DNA of 64,000 nucleotides from Streptomyces sp. SUK 48 (GTDB lineage Bacteria > Actinomycetota > Actinomycetes > Streptomycetales > Streptomycetaceae), in NCBI RefSeq assembly GCF_009650765.1, contig NZ_CP045740.1, positions 992,001-1,056,000 of the forward strand, given 5' to 3'. This document shows, piece after piece, positions 11,639 to 20,145 of the stretch. The notes beneath the pieces were generated by a model. The model made no database searches. It was not told the DNA's origin and saw only the letters and a list, made by a program, of their open reading frames with translations. Each line of letters begins with the position of its first letter. Within the stretch, counting starts at the first letter, position 1. Made by a program: the position numbers and the translations under genes.

Positions 11639-12268
11639 ATGAGCGGCGCCATAGAGTCCAAGTACGACACGACGCCTCTGCCCGAGCCCGACACGTCGGA
11701 CGGCGACGGTTCGGAGAAGAGCGCCGACAACGGCAAGGACCTCAGCGGCCTCGTCCCGGAGGACAAGGTCGCCTGGACGACCGCGCCCTCCTTCAACAAG
11801 GACCCGCAGGACATCGGCGGCGGCGGGGACAACGCGGACAAGAAGGACCCGGGGCCGCCCGCCGGTGACTTCAGCGTGGGCCTCTCCTCGCTGCGCACCG
11901 CCGAGGCGTCCATGCTCGTCGAGGCGCGCGCGATGGTCGACGAGTACGAGAAGGTGCGCGCGCACGTCGCCTCCGCCAAGGACACCGTCTTCGGGCAGAC
12001 CGCGAAGGACAAGGCCGACAACGGGGAGGGGCACACGAGCCTGGCCAGCGGCTACAAGCCCCCGGCCGAGGACTCCGACAACCCGTTCGCCCCGGCGGCC
12101 CGCGAGTTCGCGGCCGAGATGAACCCGGCGATGGAGCGCGCGCTGCTCCAGGTCGGCTCGGCGCTGGAGAAGTTCGGCGAGTACATCGCCCTGGTCAACC
12201 ACTCCGGGCAGGTCTACGGGCACGCCGACCGCGAGTCGCGCTTCCCGCCTCCGCCCGGCAAGGCGTGA
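11639..12268 (+). CDS. ESX-associated helical protein, divergent from the locus
   Basis: A 209-residue acidic protein. The first 75 residues are disordered (Asp/Ser/Glu/Lys-rich). Residues 80-130 form a predicted long helix with a SLRTAEASMLVEARAMVDEY core, and residues 150-195 a second helix (EFAAEMNPAMERALLQVG). The two-helix layout resembles WXG-related or EspB-like substrates, but there is no clear WXG, and I do not recognise a named family. A GTG two codons upstream (11633) is an alternative start; both share a GAGG-like site. It is the only plus-strand gene in the ESX region, and it faces the WXG gene at 12360-12692 convergently. Confidence 0.75.
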   Translation: MSGAIESKYDTTPLPEPDTSDGDGSEKSADNGKDLSGLVPEDKVAWTTAPSFNKDPQDIGGGGDNADKKDPGPPAGDFSVGLSSLRTAEASMLVEARAMVDEYEKVRAHVASAKDTVFGQTAKDKADNGEGHTSLASGYKPPAEDSDNPFAPAAREFAAEMNPAMERALLQVGSALEKFGEYIALVNHSGQVYGHADRESRFPPPPGKA

Positions 12269-12359
12269 GCCCCGCGTCCCCGCCGTCCCGCCCCGAGCGG
12301 GGCGGCCGGGACGCCGGCGGGAGAGCGCGCCGCGCGCGCGTGCGGCGGCGGGCAAGCGC

Positions 12360-12692
12360 TCAGGCATCCGCGCTCCCGCCGCCGTGGTCGTGCAGGTTGC
12401 GCTCGTTCTGCTGCTCGACCGCGTGGTAGTTGTCGTAGCTCGTCTGCATCTTGACGACGATGTCCGCGAGGAGGTTCCTGAGGTCGTTCTGGCAGTGGTG
12501 GAACCACGTCGTGATCTCGTCGAAGGTGCCGAAGGCGGGGGATTTCCAGTCGGCGCCGACGCCCTTCATGGCGGTGTCGATGTGGTTCATGAGCTCGTTG
12601 ACGTGCTCGGACGACGTGCGGACGTATCCGAGCGTGTCCCGCAGCTCCGCCAGGTCCGCCTTGAACTCCTCGAAGGTGACCTCCTCAGCCAT
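12360..12692 (-). CDS. WXG100-like protein with a W-x-S turn
   Basis: A 110-residue two-helix protein. The loop reads ADWKSPAFGTFDE, so Ser replaces the Gly of WXG. The second helix contains a Tyr-rich pattern (MQTSYDNYHAVEQQNERNL) similar to the C-terminal Y-x-x-x-E export signal region of ESX substrates. The ATG at 12690-12692 follows the AAA+ gene by about 90 bp on the same strand. Probably a secreted homodimer or heterodimer partner. Confidence 0.85.
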   Translation of the reverse strand: MAEEVTFEEFKADLAELRDTLGYVRTSSEHVNELMNHIDTAMKGVGADWKSPAFGTFDEITTWFHHCQNDLRNLLADIVVKMQTSYDNYHAVEQQNERNLHDHGGGSADA

Positions 12693-12781
12693 GCGTGACA
12701 CACCTTCCTCTCCCCCGGTCCCCGGGGTCTGCGGTCGCGGTGCGGCGTACGGGACGCGCGCGGGGTGGAGGGGCGCGCCGG

Positions 12782-15505
12782 TCACAGCGTGCCCTCGGGC
12801 GGGAGATCGGCCGTCAGGAGCGTCGTGAGCAGCCCGGGTTCGGCGGCGGCCAGTCCGGCCGGGCCGAGGTCGAGTTCCGCGACGCGCTGGGCGTGCCGCT
12901 CCGTCATCCGCTGGAAGACCTGCCGCGCACTGCGTCCGTTGCCGAAGCGCTCGCCGCGCGGCAGGGTCTCGAAGTAGCCGTGCAGCGCCTCCAGCGTCTC
13001 GGGCGCGCACGTGTACTCGTGGCGCGCCGCCTGGTACTCGACGATGCGCACCAGTTCGGGCGAGGAGTAGTCCTCGAAGTGGAGGGTGCGCGTGAACCGG
13101 GAGGCGAGGCCCGCGTTGGAGCCGAGCAGGCGGTCCATCTCGCTCGGGTAGCCGGCGACGATGACGACGATCTCGTCGCGGTGGTCCTCCATGAGCTTCA
13201 CGAGCGTCGAGACGGCCTCGGCGCCGAAGTCCGTCGCCTGTCCCTCCGGGACGAGGGAGTACGCCTCGTCGATGAAGAGGACGCCGCCCAGGGCGCGTTT
13301 GAAGACGGCGGCGGTGCGGGGCGCGGTGTGGCCCACGTACTCGCCGACGAGGTCCCCGCGGTCGGTCTCGACGAGGTGGCCCCGGCTGAGCAGGCCGAGG
13401 GCGGCGAGGAAGCCGCCGTACAGCCGGGCCACGGTGGTCTTGCCCGTGCCGGCGTTGCCCGCGAAGACGAGGTGGCGGCTGAGCGGCGGCGGGGCGAGCC
13501 CGGCGTCCTGGCGCACCTTGACCATCTGCATGAGCCGGGTCAGGGTCAGCACCTCGCGCTTGACGCCGTCGAGACCGACGAGGCGGTCGAGTTCGGCGTG
13601 CAGTTCCGCGAGGCGGGCGGCGGCCTCGTCCTCGTCCCGCTCCTCGGTCACCTCGGCGTCCGGCTCCTGCTCCGGCGCGCCCGGCGTGCGGCGCGCGGGC
13701 GTGGCGGTGAGCGCGGCGGGCGCGCCGTCCCCGGCGTCCAGTGCGGGCAGCAGCGGTTCGGCGACGTCCTCGACGCGGCAGTCCTCGGCCCGCACGGTGG
13801 CGCCCTCGGCGCGCAGCAGATCGCTCTCGGTGCCGGTGACGGTGCAGCGGCGCAGCAGGAAGTCGGCGCGGGCGGCGGCGTAGACGGCGGGGAAGCGGCT
13901 GTTGCTGAGCCGGCAGTCCTCGTAGCCGCCCCTGCCCCCCTCGTCGACGTACAGGGCGTTCTTCGCGGCGTCCTCGACGGTGAGGCCGCGCACCTCGGGG
14001 TGGGCCCCGGCGCGCACGACGAGCCCGCTGCCGCCGGGGGCGGACACGGTGCCGCCCCGGACGACGGCGGTGCTCTCCTCCTCCAGGAGGATGCCGGCCC
14101 CTCCGCTGCCGGTGACCGTCACGCCCTCCAGGAGGGCCCCGGTGCCCGGCCCGACCCGGACGCCGTTCTCGGCGCTCGCGGAGACCGTGCAGCGGGCGAG
14201 GAGGGGGCGGTGGCTGGTGCGCAGGCGAACGCCGTCGCGGCCGCCGGTCAGGCGGCACTCGCGCAGGGCGGCGTCGCCGTCCTCGACGACGACGGCGGCC
14301 AGTTCGGCGCCGCTCACCTCGCAGCCGGTGGCGAGGAGTTCGGCGCGCGCGGTGACGCGCAGCCCGTACTCGGGGGTGCCGGTGACGAGGCAGTCACGGG
14401 CGTCCAGGCGGGCGGAACCGCCGAGGTGGACGGCCGTGTAGGCGGTGTCACGGACGGTGCAGCCGGTGAGCACGAGGTCGGGCTCGCCGACCGCGTAGAG
14501 GCCGTTGGCGCCGGTGCGGGCGAGGGTGCACTCGCGGGCGGTGACATGCGCGGCGCCGCGCACGACGAGGGCGCTGTCGGCGCAGTCCACGGCGCGCAGG
14601 GAGACGAGTTCGCCGTGCGCCTCGCCCGCGAGGAGGACGGCCGCGCCGTCGGTGTGGTGGACATGGCAGTCGTCGAGCCGGACGGCGCTGCCGTCCTCGG
14701 CGAGCACCCCGGCGCCGGTGGTGCGGAAGATCTCGCAGGCCCGCAGGTGGACGCCGGGCCCCGCGATGCCGTCGCCCCGCGCCGCGTCCCGGGGGGCGTC
14801 GGCGTGCCGGCCGGCGGTGTCCCGGGACCACAGACCTTGGCCGCCCGCCTGGTGGAGGCGGCACTCGTCGAGGCTCGCGGTGGCGTGGCCGGCGACGAGG
14901 ACGGCCGATTCACCGCACGCGCGTACCTCGCAGCGGCTCAGGCGCGCGTGTGCCCCGCCGGTGACGAGGACGCCGTGACCGGTGACGCCGTCGATCAGCG
15001 AGCCGGTCGCCTCGACGCGCGCTTCGTCCTCGACGCGTAGCCCCTCGCCGGTGCCGCCGGCGAGGGTCACGTTCTCCAGCGCGGCACGGGCGGTGCCGGT
15101 CAGGCGCAGCGAGGCAGCGCCTGAGCGCCGTACGGAGCAGTCGGCGAGCACGGCGTGGGCCGTCCCCGCGATCTCGACGCGACCGCCGGTGATCTCGCAC
15201 TCCCTCAGCTCGGGTTCGCCGCCGCGCAGCAGGACGGCGGGCTCGCGGGTGGCGTCGGACTCGACGGTGAAGCCGCGTATCTCGACGTGCCCGGAGTGCA
15301 CGGTGAGGGCGGGCCCCCGGACGGCGACGAGCCGTACGGTGCCCTTGGCGACGAGGCGGACGTCCCGGTCCAGGACCAGGCTCTCGGTGTACGTGCCCGC
15401 CTGCACGGTGACGACGGCACCGGGCTTGGCCGCCCGTACCGCCGAGCCGATCGTGCGGTGGCCGCCCCAGCTTCCCGGCGCGACGCGCTCGGCCGCGAGC
15501 CTCAT
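12782..15505 (-). CDS. Right-handed beta-helix protein fused to an EccA/CbbX-type AAA+ ATPase
   Basis: Residues 1-600 are parallel beta-helix repeats of about 22 residues with regularly spaced Cys, Val and Gly (PbH1/pectate-lyase-like, probably a folding or binding scaffold). After a charged linker (about 605-640) comes an AAA+ module of the EccA/CbbX/SpoVK type. It has Walker A GNAGTGKTT at about residue 686, Walker B VLFIDEAYSL at about 745 and sensor-like IVAGYPSEM. EccA ATPases are cytosolic chaperones for ESX substrates; here the usual TPR N-terminus is replaced by a beta-helix. The start at 15503-15505 (MRLAAERVAPGSWGG) leads straight into the helix; a GTG/ATG start up to 90 bp upstream is possible. 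It stands between eccD and a WXG gene, consistent with an ESX role. Confidence 0.88.
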   Translation of the reverse strand: MRLAAERVAPGSWGGHRTIGSAVRAAKPGAVVTVQAGTYTESLVLDRDVRLVAKGTVRLVAVRGPALTVHSGHVEIRGFTVESDATREPAVLLRGGEPELRECEITGGRVEIAGTAHAVLADCSVRRSGAASLRLTGTARAALENVTLAGGTGEGLRVEDEARVEATGSLIDGVTGHGVLVTGGAHARLSRCEVRACGESAVLVAGHATASLDECRLHQAGGQGLWSRDTAGRHADAPRDAARGDGIAGPGVHLRACEIFRTTGAGVLAEDGSAVRLDDCHVHHTDGAAVLLAGEAHGELVSLRAVDCADSALVVRGAAHVTARECTLARTGANGLYAVGEPDLVLTGCTVRDTAYTAVHLGGSARLDARDCLVTGTPEYGLRVTARAELLATGCEVSGAELAAVVVEDGDAALRECRLTGGRDGVRLRTSHRPLLARCTVSASAENGVRVGPGTGALLEGVTVTGSGGAGILLEEESTAVVRGGTVSAPGGSGLVVRAGAHPEVRGLTVEDAAKNALYVDEGGRGGYEDCRLSNSRFPAVYAAARADFLLRRCTVTGTESDLLRAEGATVRAEDCRVEDVAEPLLPALDAGDGAPAALTATPARRTPGAPEQEPDAEVTEERDEDEAAARLAELHAELDRLVGLDGVKREVLTLTRLMQMVKVRQDAGLAPPPLSRHLVFAGNAGTGKTTVARLYGGFLAALGLLSRGHLVETDRGDLVGEYVGHTAPRTAAVFKRALGGVLFIDEAYSLVPEGQATDFGAEAVSTLVKLMEDHRDEIVVIVAGYPSEMDRLLGSNAGLASRFTRTLHFEDYSSPELVRIVEYQAARHEYTCAPETLEALHGYFETLPRGERFGNGRSARQVFQRMTERHAQRVAELDLGPAGLAAAEPGLLTTLLTADLPPEGTL

Positions 15506-15605
15506 CGCGCCCCCGTCCGCCCGGCCCGGATCGAGTGGTCCCGCGGCCGCCGCGCCGCCGCCCGCGGGGAGCCGGGCCGAGCGGGTGCGGGACACGGGGC
15601 GGCCC

Positions 15606-16952
15606 TCACAGGCTGCTCCCGAGGTTGGCGAGCTTGTCGAAGAGGCCGAAGACCCCGGCGGCGAGCGGGACGGAGACGACCGCCAGGAAGGTGGCGAGCC
15701 CGCCCGGCCAGCTCGGCCGCTCCTGCTCGGCGGGGCGCAGGGCCGCGCCGAAGGCGAGGAAGAGGCCGCAGGCGAGCAGGACGATCCCGGCGACGAAGGC
15801 GCCGATCGGCCCGGCCGTCCGCGAGTCGAGCACGTACTCGGGAACGCGCACGGCGAGGGCGAGCAGGCCGAGGACGGCCGCCGCGAGCTGCGGGGCCACC
15901 GCGCTGAGCAGGCGGACGGTTCCGGCCTGGAAGAGCAGGCCGAGACTGACGCACGTGACGAGCGCGAGGCCGTAGACGTCGTTCGTGAAGGCGAGGACGA
16001 GGAGTGAGACGGCGAGACCGGCGGAGGTCACCACGCTGAGCGTGGTGAGCAGCCAGTTGCCGCGCCGCACGACGGCTGCCACGTCCTCCGCCTCGATGAC
16101 GGCGGCGCCGGTGTCCGCGTGCATCGGGACGAGCACGGCGATCTGGCTGGTGAGCCGGGGCAGCAGCCCGGCGAGCAGGAACAGCACCGTGGCCACCACG
16201 GCGGCCGAGCCGGCGGCACCCGCGTGCAGCAGGGCCAGCGGAACGACGAACAGCGCCGCGACGACGGTGAAGACCTGGAGGAGCACGGTGGTGGCCGTGG
16301 GCAGCGCGAGGAGGCCGACGAACGCGCCGACGACGGCCGTGAGGGCGAGCACCACCGGCGTGGCGTGCGGCCCGTGCACGGGGGCGCCGAGCCCGGCCGC
16401 GGCCATCAGGGGACAGGCGGCGAGGGCGAGGAGACGGCGCACCACGGGTGGCACCGGCCAGTTCTTGCGGGTGGCGTACCAGGCCAGGAGCGCGCAGGCG
16501 GGCGACATGAGCGCGACGAGCACCCAGGCCGTGTGCGTCAGCCGGTGCGCGCCGAGCCAGAGCGCCGAGCCGAGGACGACGAGGAGCCCGGCGAGCACGA
16601 CGCTGTGGGCGCGCTGCCGCGCGTTCCACAGCGCGCCGTCCCCGCGGGCCTCCGCGACCTGCTCGTCCAGGTCGGTGACGTGCAACTCCTCGCGCTCGGC
16701 GGCGCGTTGGTCGCGCAGGTAGAGCACGGCGCCGTCGAGGACGCCCGCCGCCGCGAGCGAGGAACCGGGGGCGAGCGGCGCGCCGCCGGCCTCGGCCAGC
16801 GACCAGACCGGGGCCAGGTCCTCGGGCTCCGGCTGGCCGCACAGGGTGGCGAGCCGGGGGGTGTACTCGGCGATGGGGGCCTGCGCGGGAAGCGCGAGGT
16901 CGACGCGCCTGCGCTCGCCGACCACGGTGACCCGGCAGCGTTCATCGGGCAC
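15606..16952 (-). CDS. eccD: Type VII secretion integral membrane protein EccD
   Basis: A 448-residue protein. Residues 1-90 form the ubiquitin-like domain (CRVTVVGERRRVDLALP). About eleven hydrophobic segments follow from residue 130 to the end (e.g. VVLAGLLVVLGSALWLGA), matching the EccD channel subunit. The GTG at 16950-16952 was chosen because it starts the ubiquitin-like fold and has an AAGGA site seven bases upstream; longer frames overlap the preceding WXG gene. EccD forms the membrane vestibule with EccB, EccC and EccE; EccB and EccE are not in this window. Confidence 0.93.
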   Translation of the reverse strand: MPDERCRVTVVGERRRVDLALPAQAPIAEYTPRLATLCGQPEPEDLAPVWSLAEAGGAPLAPGSSLAAAGVLDGAVLYLRDQRAAEREELHVTDLDEQVAEARGDGALWNARQRAHSVVLAGLLVVLGSALWLGAHRLTHTAWVLVALMSPACALLAWYATRKNWPVPPVVRRLLALAACPLMAAAGLGAPVHGPHATPVVLALTAVVGAFVGLLALPTATTVLLQVFTVVAALFVVPLALLHAGAAGSAAVVATVLFLLAGLLPRLTSQIAVLVPMHADTGAAVIEAEDVAAVVRRGNWLLTTLSVVTSAGLAVSLLVLAFTNDVYGLALVTCVSLGLLFQAGTVRLLSAVAPQLAAAVLGLLALAVRVPEYVLDSRTAGPIGAFVAGIVLLACGLFLAFGAALRPAEQERPSWPGGLATFLAVVSVPLAAGVFGLFDKLANLGSSL

Positions 16953-17059
16953 GGATGTTTCCTTCAGTGTGAGCGTACGGGGCCGCGGCGGCGGCGGGGT
17001 GCGTGCGAAGCCGCCGTGGGGAGACGGACGAGGCCACCGGCCCGCGAGCCGGGGCGGTT

Positions 17060-17374
17060 TCAGTGCCGCCAGGTCGAGACGTTCGACCATTCGGCGTCGC
17101 TGTAGTTGTTCCAGTTGACATGCATCGCCTGGGCGATGCGGCCGAGTACGCCGTCGGGCCCGAAGAGTCCGTCGGCGGCGAGGTCCCACTCGTTCTGGAG
17201 GTCCTGGTAGTACGTCGCCGCCTGGCTCTCACGCCATGCCTCGGCGAGCGGGGCGAGCTGCGACTTGAGCGCCTGGAGCTCGCCGGAGATCTCCCCGGCC
17301 CGGGCGTTGAGCGTGCCGCCGGCGGCGGCGAGGCCCTCACCGACGTAGATCGGCGTACCGTCAACATTGGGCAT
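17060..17374 (-). CDS. WXG100-like protein with W-R-E turn
   Basis: A 104-residue two-helix protein. The turn reads EAWRESQAATYYQDLQNEW, so the Gly of WXG is replaced by Glu. It ends in a Trp/Asn-rich tail (MHVNWNNYSDAEWSNVSTW). It lies 57 bp downstream of another WXG gene and just ahead of eccD, the usual position of an EsxA/EsxB-like pair. Confidence 0.85.
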   Translation of the reverse strand: MPNVDGTPIYVGEGLAAAGGTLNARAGEISGELQALKSQLAPLAEAWRESQAATYYQDLQNEWDLAADGLFGPDGVLGRIAQAMHVNWNNYSDAEWSNVSTWRH

Positions 17375-17431
17375 GGCTTCTCCTCGGTTGTGCCCGGACC
17401 GTGGCCCGCGCGGGCCGGCCGGGGCAGCGGG

Positions 17432-17797
17432 TCAGCTGAAGTTGGTTCCCGACGGCGTCTTCGGCACGTCCTGGCCGAGCGCGACGAGGTTGTTGATGTT
17501 CTGCTGCTCGGATTCCTTGTAGTTCACGTAGTTGCCCTGGAGGCCCTTGGAGATGCCCTCCAGCGCGTCGTGCAGCATCCGCGCGTAGACGTCGTACTCG
17601 GCCATGAGGGTCTGGAACTGGGTGTGGGCGATGCCCTGCCAGCTCGCCTCCAGGCTCTGCACGTACGTCTTCAGCTCACCGAGCTGGGCCGCGATCTCGG
17701 TCGCGGTGCTCGCCGTGTTGCCGGACGCCTTGGCCAGGTACTCCGGGGTCACGCGGTACGTGACGCCGCCAACGCTCACAGGGGGCTGGTCAGCCAT
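17432..17797 (-). CDS. WXG100 family protein (EsxA/EsxB-like)
   Basis: A 121-residue protein with a canonical WQG turn (EASWQGIAHTQFQTLMAEY), two amphipathic helices and a C-terminal extension of about 20 residues ending in NFS. The ATG at 17795-17797 follows a GGCG-poor leader with AGAAGGGCGG upstream as a likely ribosome site. It is the first gene of the minus-strand ESX run and probably forms a heterodimer with the protein encoded at 17060-17374. Confidence 0.88.
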   Translation of the reverse strand: MADQPPVSVGGVTYRVTPEYLAKASGNTASTATEIAAQLGELKTYVQSLEASWQGIAHTQFQTLMAEYDVYARMLHDALEGISKGLQGNYVNYKESEQQNINNLVALGQDVPKTPSGTNFS

Positions 17798-18025
17798 GGT
17801 TTTCCGCCCTTCTCGCCTGCTACCCCGAGCATCCAAACATCCCAGGAGTCACAGCCCCACCCCGTGAACCCCACTGAGCAGTCCCTGAACACCGCGTGAG
17901 CACACCGGCCGGTCCGCGCCGGCGGACGGGGTGAGGGCGCTCGACCGGCCGGGCGGGCCTCGGTTCCGCTTCCCGAACCGTCCTGGTGCGGCCCGGACGG
18001 CGGCATGGGACCGGGGCGGCCGCCG

Positions 18026-18261
18026 TGTCTGGAGGTACGCGGTTCCCCCGCGCTCACGGCAGCCGCCCCGGCGTACACACCCCTTTACCCGTGTCCGCGT
18101 GTTTCACAGGAGCCTTGCGAAAACACGCTCGTGAACCGCCGGGAGCACACGAGCCCACCGGCGATACCAGCGTGCGCTGCCGCCCTCGGGCCGGCCCACG
18201 AACCCGAGGAGCCACACGCCGAGCACGATGACAGCGATCCCACGTCACTGACCGCATTGCT
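18026..18261. repeat. Decayed copy of a sequence block also found at 58.6-59.0 kb
   Basis: The segment starting TGTCTGGAGGTACGCGGTTC and the run to TCACTGACCGCATTGCT match, in order and orientation, pieces of 58579-59026 at roughly three-quarters identity. The middle of the small membrane-protein gene is missing in this copy. Confidence 0.7.
18104..18239 (-). pseudogene. Remnant of a small hydrophobic membrane protein gene
   Basis: The minus strand reads IAVIVLGVWLLGFVGRPEGG then SARWYRR, matching the C-terminal two-thirds of the intact protein at 58795-58956. The N-terminal start and first half of the membrane helix are deleted. The terminal TGG-TAA is altered to CGG-TGG, so the frame runs on to a stop at 18104. 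Confidence 0.7.
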
Positions 18262-18356
18262 ACGTCCGGTCGCCTACGAGACCGCTCGGAAACGGCGTCC
18301 ACGCGGCAGCCGGGGCGCGGGGGCGAGCCGGGAAGACCCGCCCCGCCCCCGTGCTC

Positions 18357-18389
18357 GACCACCCACCCTCGCGTGCGGACCGGGTGGTC
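18357..18389 (-). terminator. Hairpin at the end of the DUF5707-like gene
   Basis: GACCACCC (18357-18364) pairs with GGGTGGTC (18382-18389) around a 17-nt loop. The stem overlaps the TGA at 18388-18390, so it could terminate the minus-strand transcript. There is no U-tract. Confidence 0.5.
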
Positions 18390-18839
18390 AGTGCTTCAGA
18401 GTGAAGGTCGCGGCCTTGGGCTCGAAGGTCGTGCGGTGGTCCTTCGCGGTCGCGAGCGCGGACACGTACCAGGTGCCCTCGGGCAGCGCGGCAGATTCCC
18501 GGGCCGAGCTCTTCGCTGTGTAGGTGCAGACGGAGGTCGTCGTCGAAGTCGCCTTGCACGTGGCGTCTTCGACGGCCTTCATCTCGTCGGCCGTGGGCGC
18601 GAGACCCGAACTCGCGGGCCACGCGAGCACCTTCAGGCTCTCGACTCCAAGCTGTCGGCCACCGTGGCCGTGAAGGTGAGCGAGGCGCTTCCGCCGGCGC
18701 TCGAAGTGACGTAGCGGGCGGCAGCCTTGGAGATCGTCGGCTCGGCAGGCCCCGCGGCGTCGGCGGAGGCGGCGAACACGACGGTGCCGACGACGGCGGC
18801 GGCTCCGACGAGCGACGAGACGACAAGGCGCTCGGACAT
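18388..18839 (-). pseudogene. Exported DUF5707-like protein, broken by a one-base shift
   Basis: The ATG at 18837-18839 follows GGGAGACACTCC and encodes a Sec signal peptide (about 28 residues, ending ASADAAG). A beta-rich stretch SLTFTATVAD follows. The frame then stops; the neighbouring frame continues with ESLKVLAWPASSGLAPTADE, two Cys and a TFEPKAATFTLKH end. One missing base at about 18645-18652 separates the halves. The joined product (about 150 residues) resembles the exported DUF5707 family of Streptomyces, as I remember it; function unknown. Pseudogene or sequence error cannot be distinguished here. Confidence 0.65.
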
Positions 18840-19739
18840 GGAGTGTCTCCCTCAGAATGGCTGCTACTGGTCTCATCCGCCGGGCATTTCCTCCGCCGCG
18901 ACGTCATGGGAACAGCGTGCGTCGGCGGACCTTCGGCCGACATGGGTACGGCTACTCGACCGGCCTACTCAGACGGGAAGCTGGGCAGCCACGCGTGGAC
19001 CGGCGCGGGGAGTCGGTACGACGCCCGTTCCGGCGCGGCGACGCGGTGGTGCCGCAGAGGCCGGCCCGCTCGGCTCGAACTCGGTGCGGTACGGCCGCGT
19101 GAAAGGCATCCGCCGCCCTCCGCCGCTCGGCACGGACCCGGCCACAGTCTCCCCGTCCGTCGCGGCCTGCACGAACGCCGCGACCCCCGGGGTGGTGGAG
19201 CGAGCCCTGCACGAGACCGCGCGCTGGTGCGGATTCGGTCGTCGCAGTCTGGCCGTGCTCGGTGCGGGCCTGCTCACTCGGAGCCGGCGCGACGTCCGCG
19301 ACGACGTCGGGCCCGGGAGTGACCGGCCGGGACAGCTCCCGGATTGGGGCGCTCTGCCGCTCCACCGCTTCCGCAAGGGCCGGTTCGGCTGGGAGGGGTG
19401 GGGTCACCGGCTGCGGTGACGGCGCCGGCCTTCGGGCGCCGCTTGGCGGCCGTCGCGATCAGTTTCGGGGCGCTCCGGCGCAGCTTCGTGCCGACGGCAG
19501 CGGCGTCGGGGACGACGTTCGCCGCTGGGTGTAGCCATCGGTGTGGGTGACCGCATGCACGGTCCCGGCCTCAGCGTCGAGCATGACGGCCGCGACTGAG
19601 TTGTGGCTTCGGCAGGGCGAATCGAGTGCTCTGTCTAGGCCGAATGGAGTTATACGACGTGTTATGCGGGGGGACAGCGGTCGGGTTGTGCGAGGCATGA
19701 CGATGGCTCTTTGTTCATCCAGCAGAAATGAGGTTTGCG
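18840..19739. other. Degenerate intergenic region
   Basis: Many stops interrupt every frame and no domain is recognisable. Short minus-strand peptides such as EAVERQSAPIRELS and AVGTKLRRSAPKLIA have counterparts in 57.6-58.5 kb, so this looks like decayed duplicated sequence. Confidence 0.55.
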
Positions 19740-20093
19740 ATGCGTACGACACTGACTCGAGCCGCGGTGGTGCTGATGGTGGGCCTGGGCGCAGTTGTGC
19801 CCTTGGCCGCCGCGGCCCAGGCCGACGATTGGAACGGCCCCGAGAAGCAGTACAGCCACATGATGGGCGCGGGTCAGGAGGGCACCGGCAGCGTGGCGGG
19901 CGTGGGCTACGACTACGTGAACGCCGGCGGGCGCTATGGCGCCACCGCCGCAGGCGGCGGCTTCTTCATGATGGACGCGGGCCGGGAGGGCACCGGCAGC
20001 GTGGCGGGCGGGCGCAACGAGTACGTGAACGCCGGCGGACCCGATGGCGCCACCGCCGCCAGCGGCGTCTTCTTCACAGCCGACCGGTACTGA
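19740..20093 (+). CDS. Small exported protein with an internal duplication
   Basis: A 117-residue precursor. The signal peptide spans residues 1-27 (TRAAVVLMVGLGAVVPLAAA, cleavage after AQA). The mature part holds two copies of a Gly/Tyr/Asn unit (EGTGSVAGVGYDYVNAGG and EGTGSVAGGRNEYVNAGG), each followed by GATAA-GFF. I chose the ATG at 19740 because GAGG precedes it by eight bases; the in-frame ATG at 19728 lacks a site. The duplicated unit could be a beta-hairpin adhesive or structural motif. I do not recognise the family. Confidence 0.72.
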   Translation: MRTTLTRAAVVLMVGLGAVVPLAAAAQADDWNGPEKQYSHMMGAGQEGTGSVAGVGYDYVNAGGRYGATAAGGGFFMMDAGREGTGSVAGGRNEYVNAGGPDGATAASGVFFTADRY

Positions 20094-20116
20094 CTCCCCA
20101 AGACGACACGCCGTCC

Positions 20117-20145
20117 ACCGGGCCCGCCCCATCGCTGGGCCCGGT
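20117..20145 (+). terminator. Hairpin after the exported repeat protein
   Basis: ACCGGGCCC (20117-20125) and GGGCCCGGT (20137-20145) form a perfect 9-bp stem with an 11-nt loop, 24 bp downstream of the stop codon at 20093. Confidence 0.55.

Larger units (their letters stand above)
17798..18356. other. Leader region of the ESX locus with a decayed repeat
   Basis: No intact gene is visible. The right part (18026-18261) resembles 58579-59026. A minus-strand GGGTAA motif at about 18084-18089 could belong to a stress-sigma-factor promoter facing the WXG operon, but no convincing upstream box accompanies it. Confidence 0.6.

Noticed and set aside
11018..12367. A 449-residue minus-strand frame including the WXG protein
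   Set aside because: The upstream part is antisense to the plus-strand gene at 11639-12268; the WXG fold starts at 11467.
12695..15040. A 781-residue open frame on the plus strand
   Set aside because: Antisense to the beta-helix/AAA+ gene, and it has no motif of its own.
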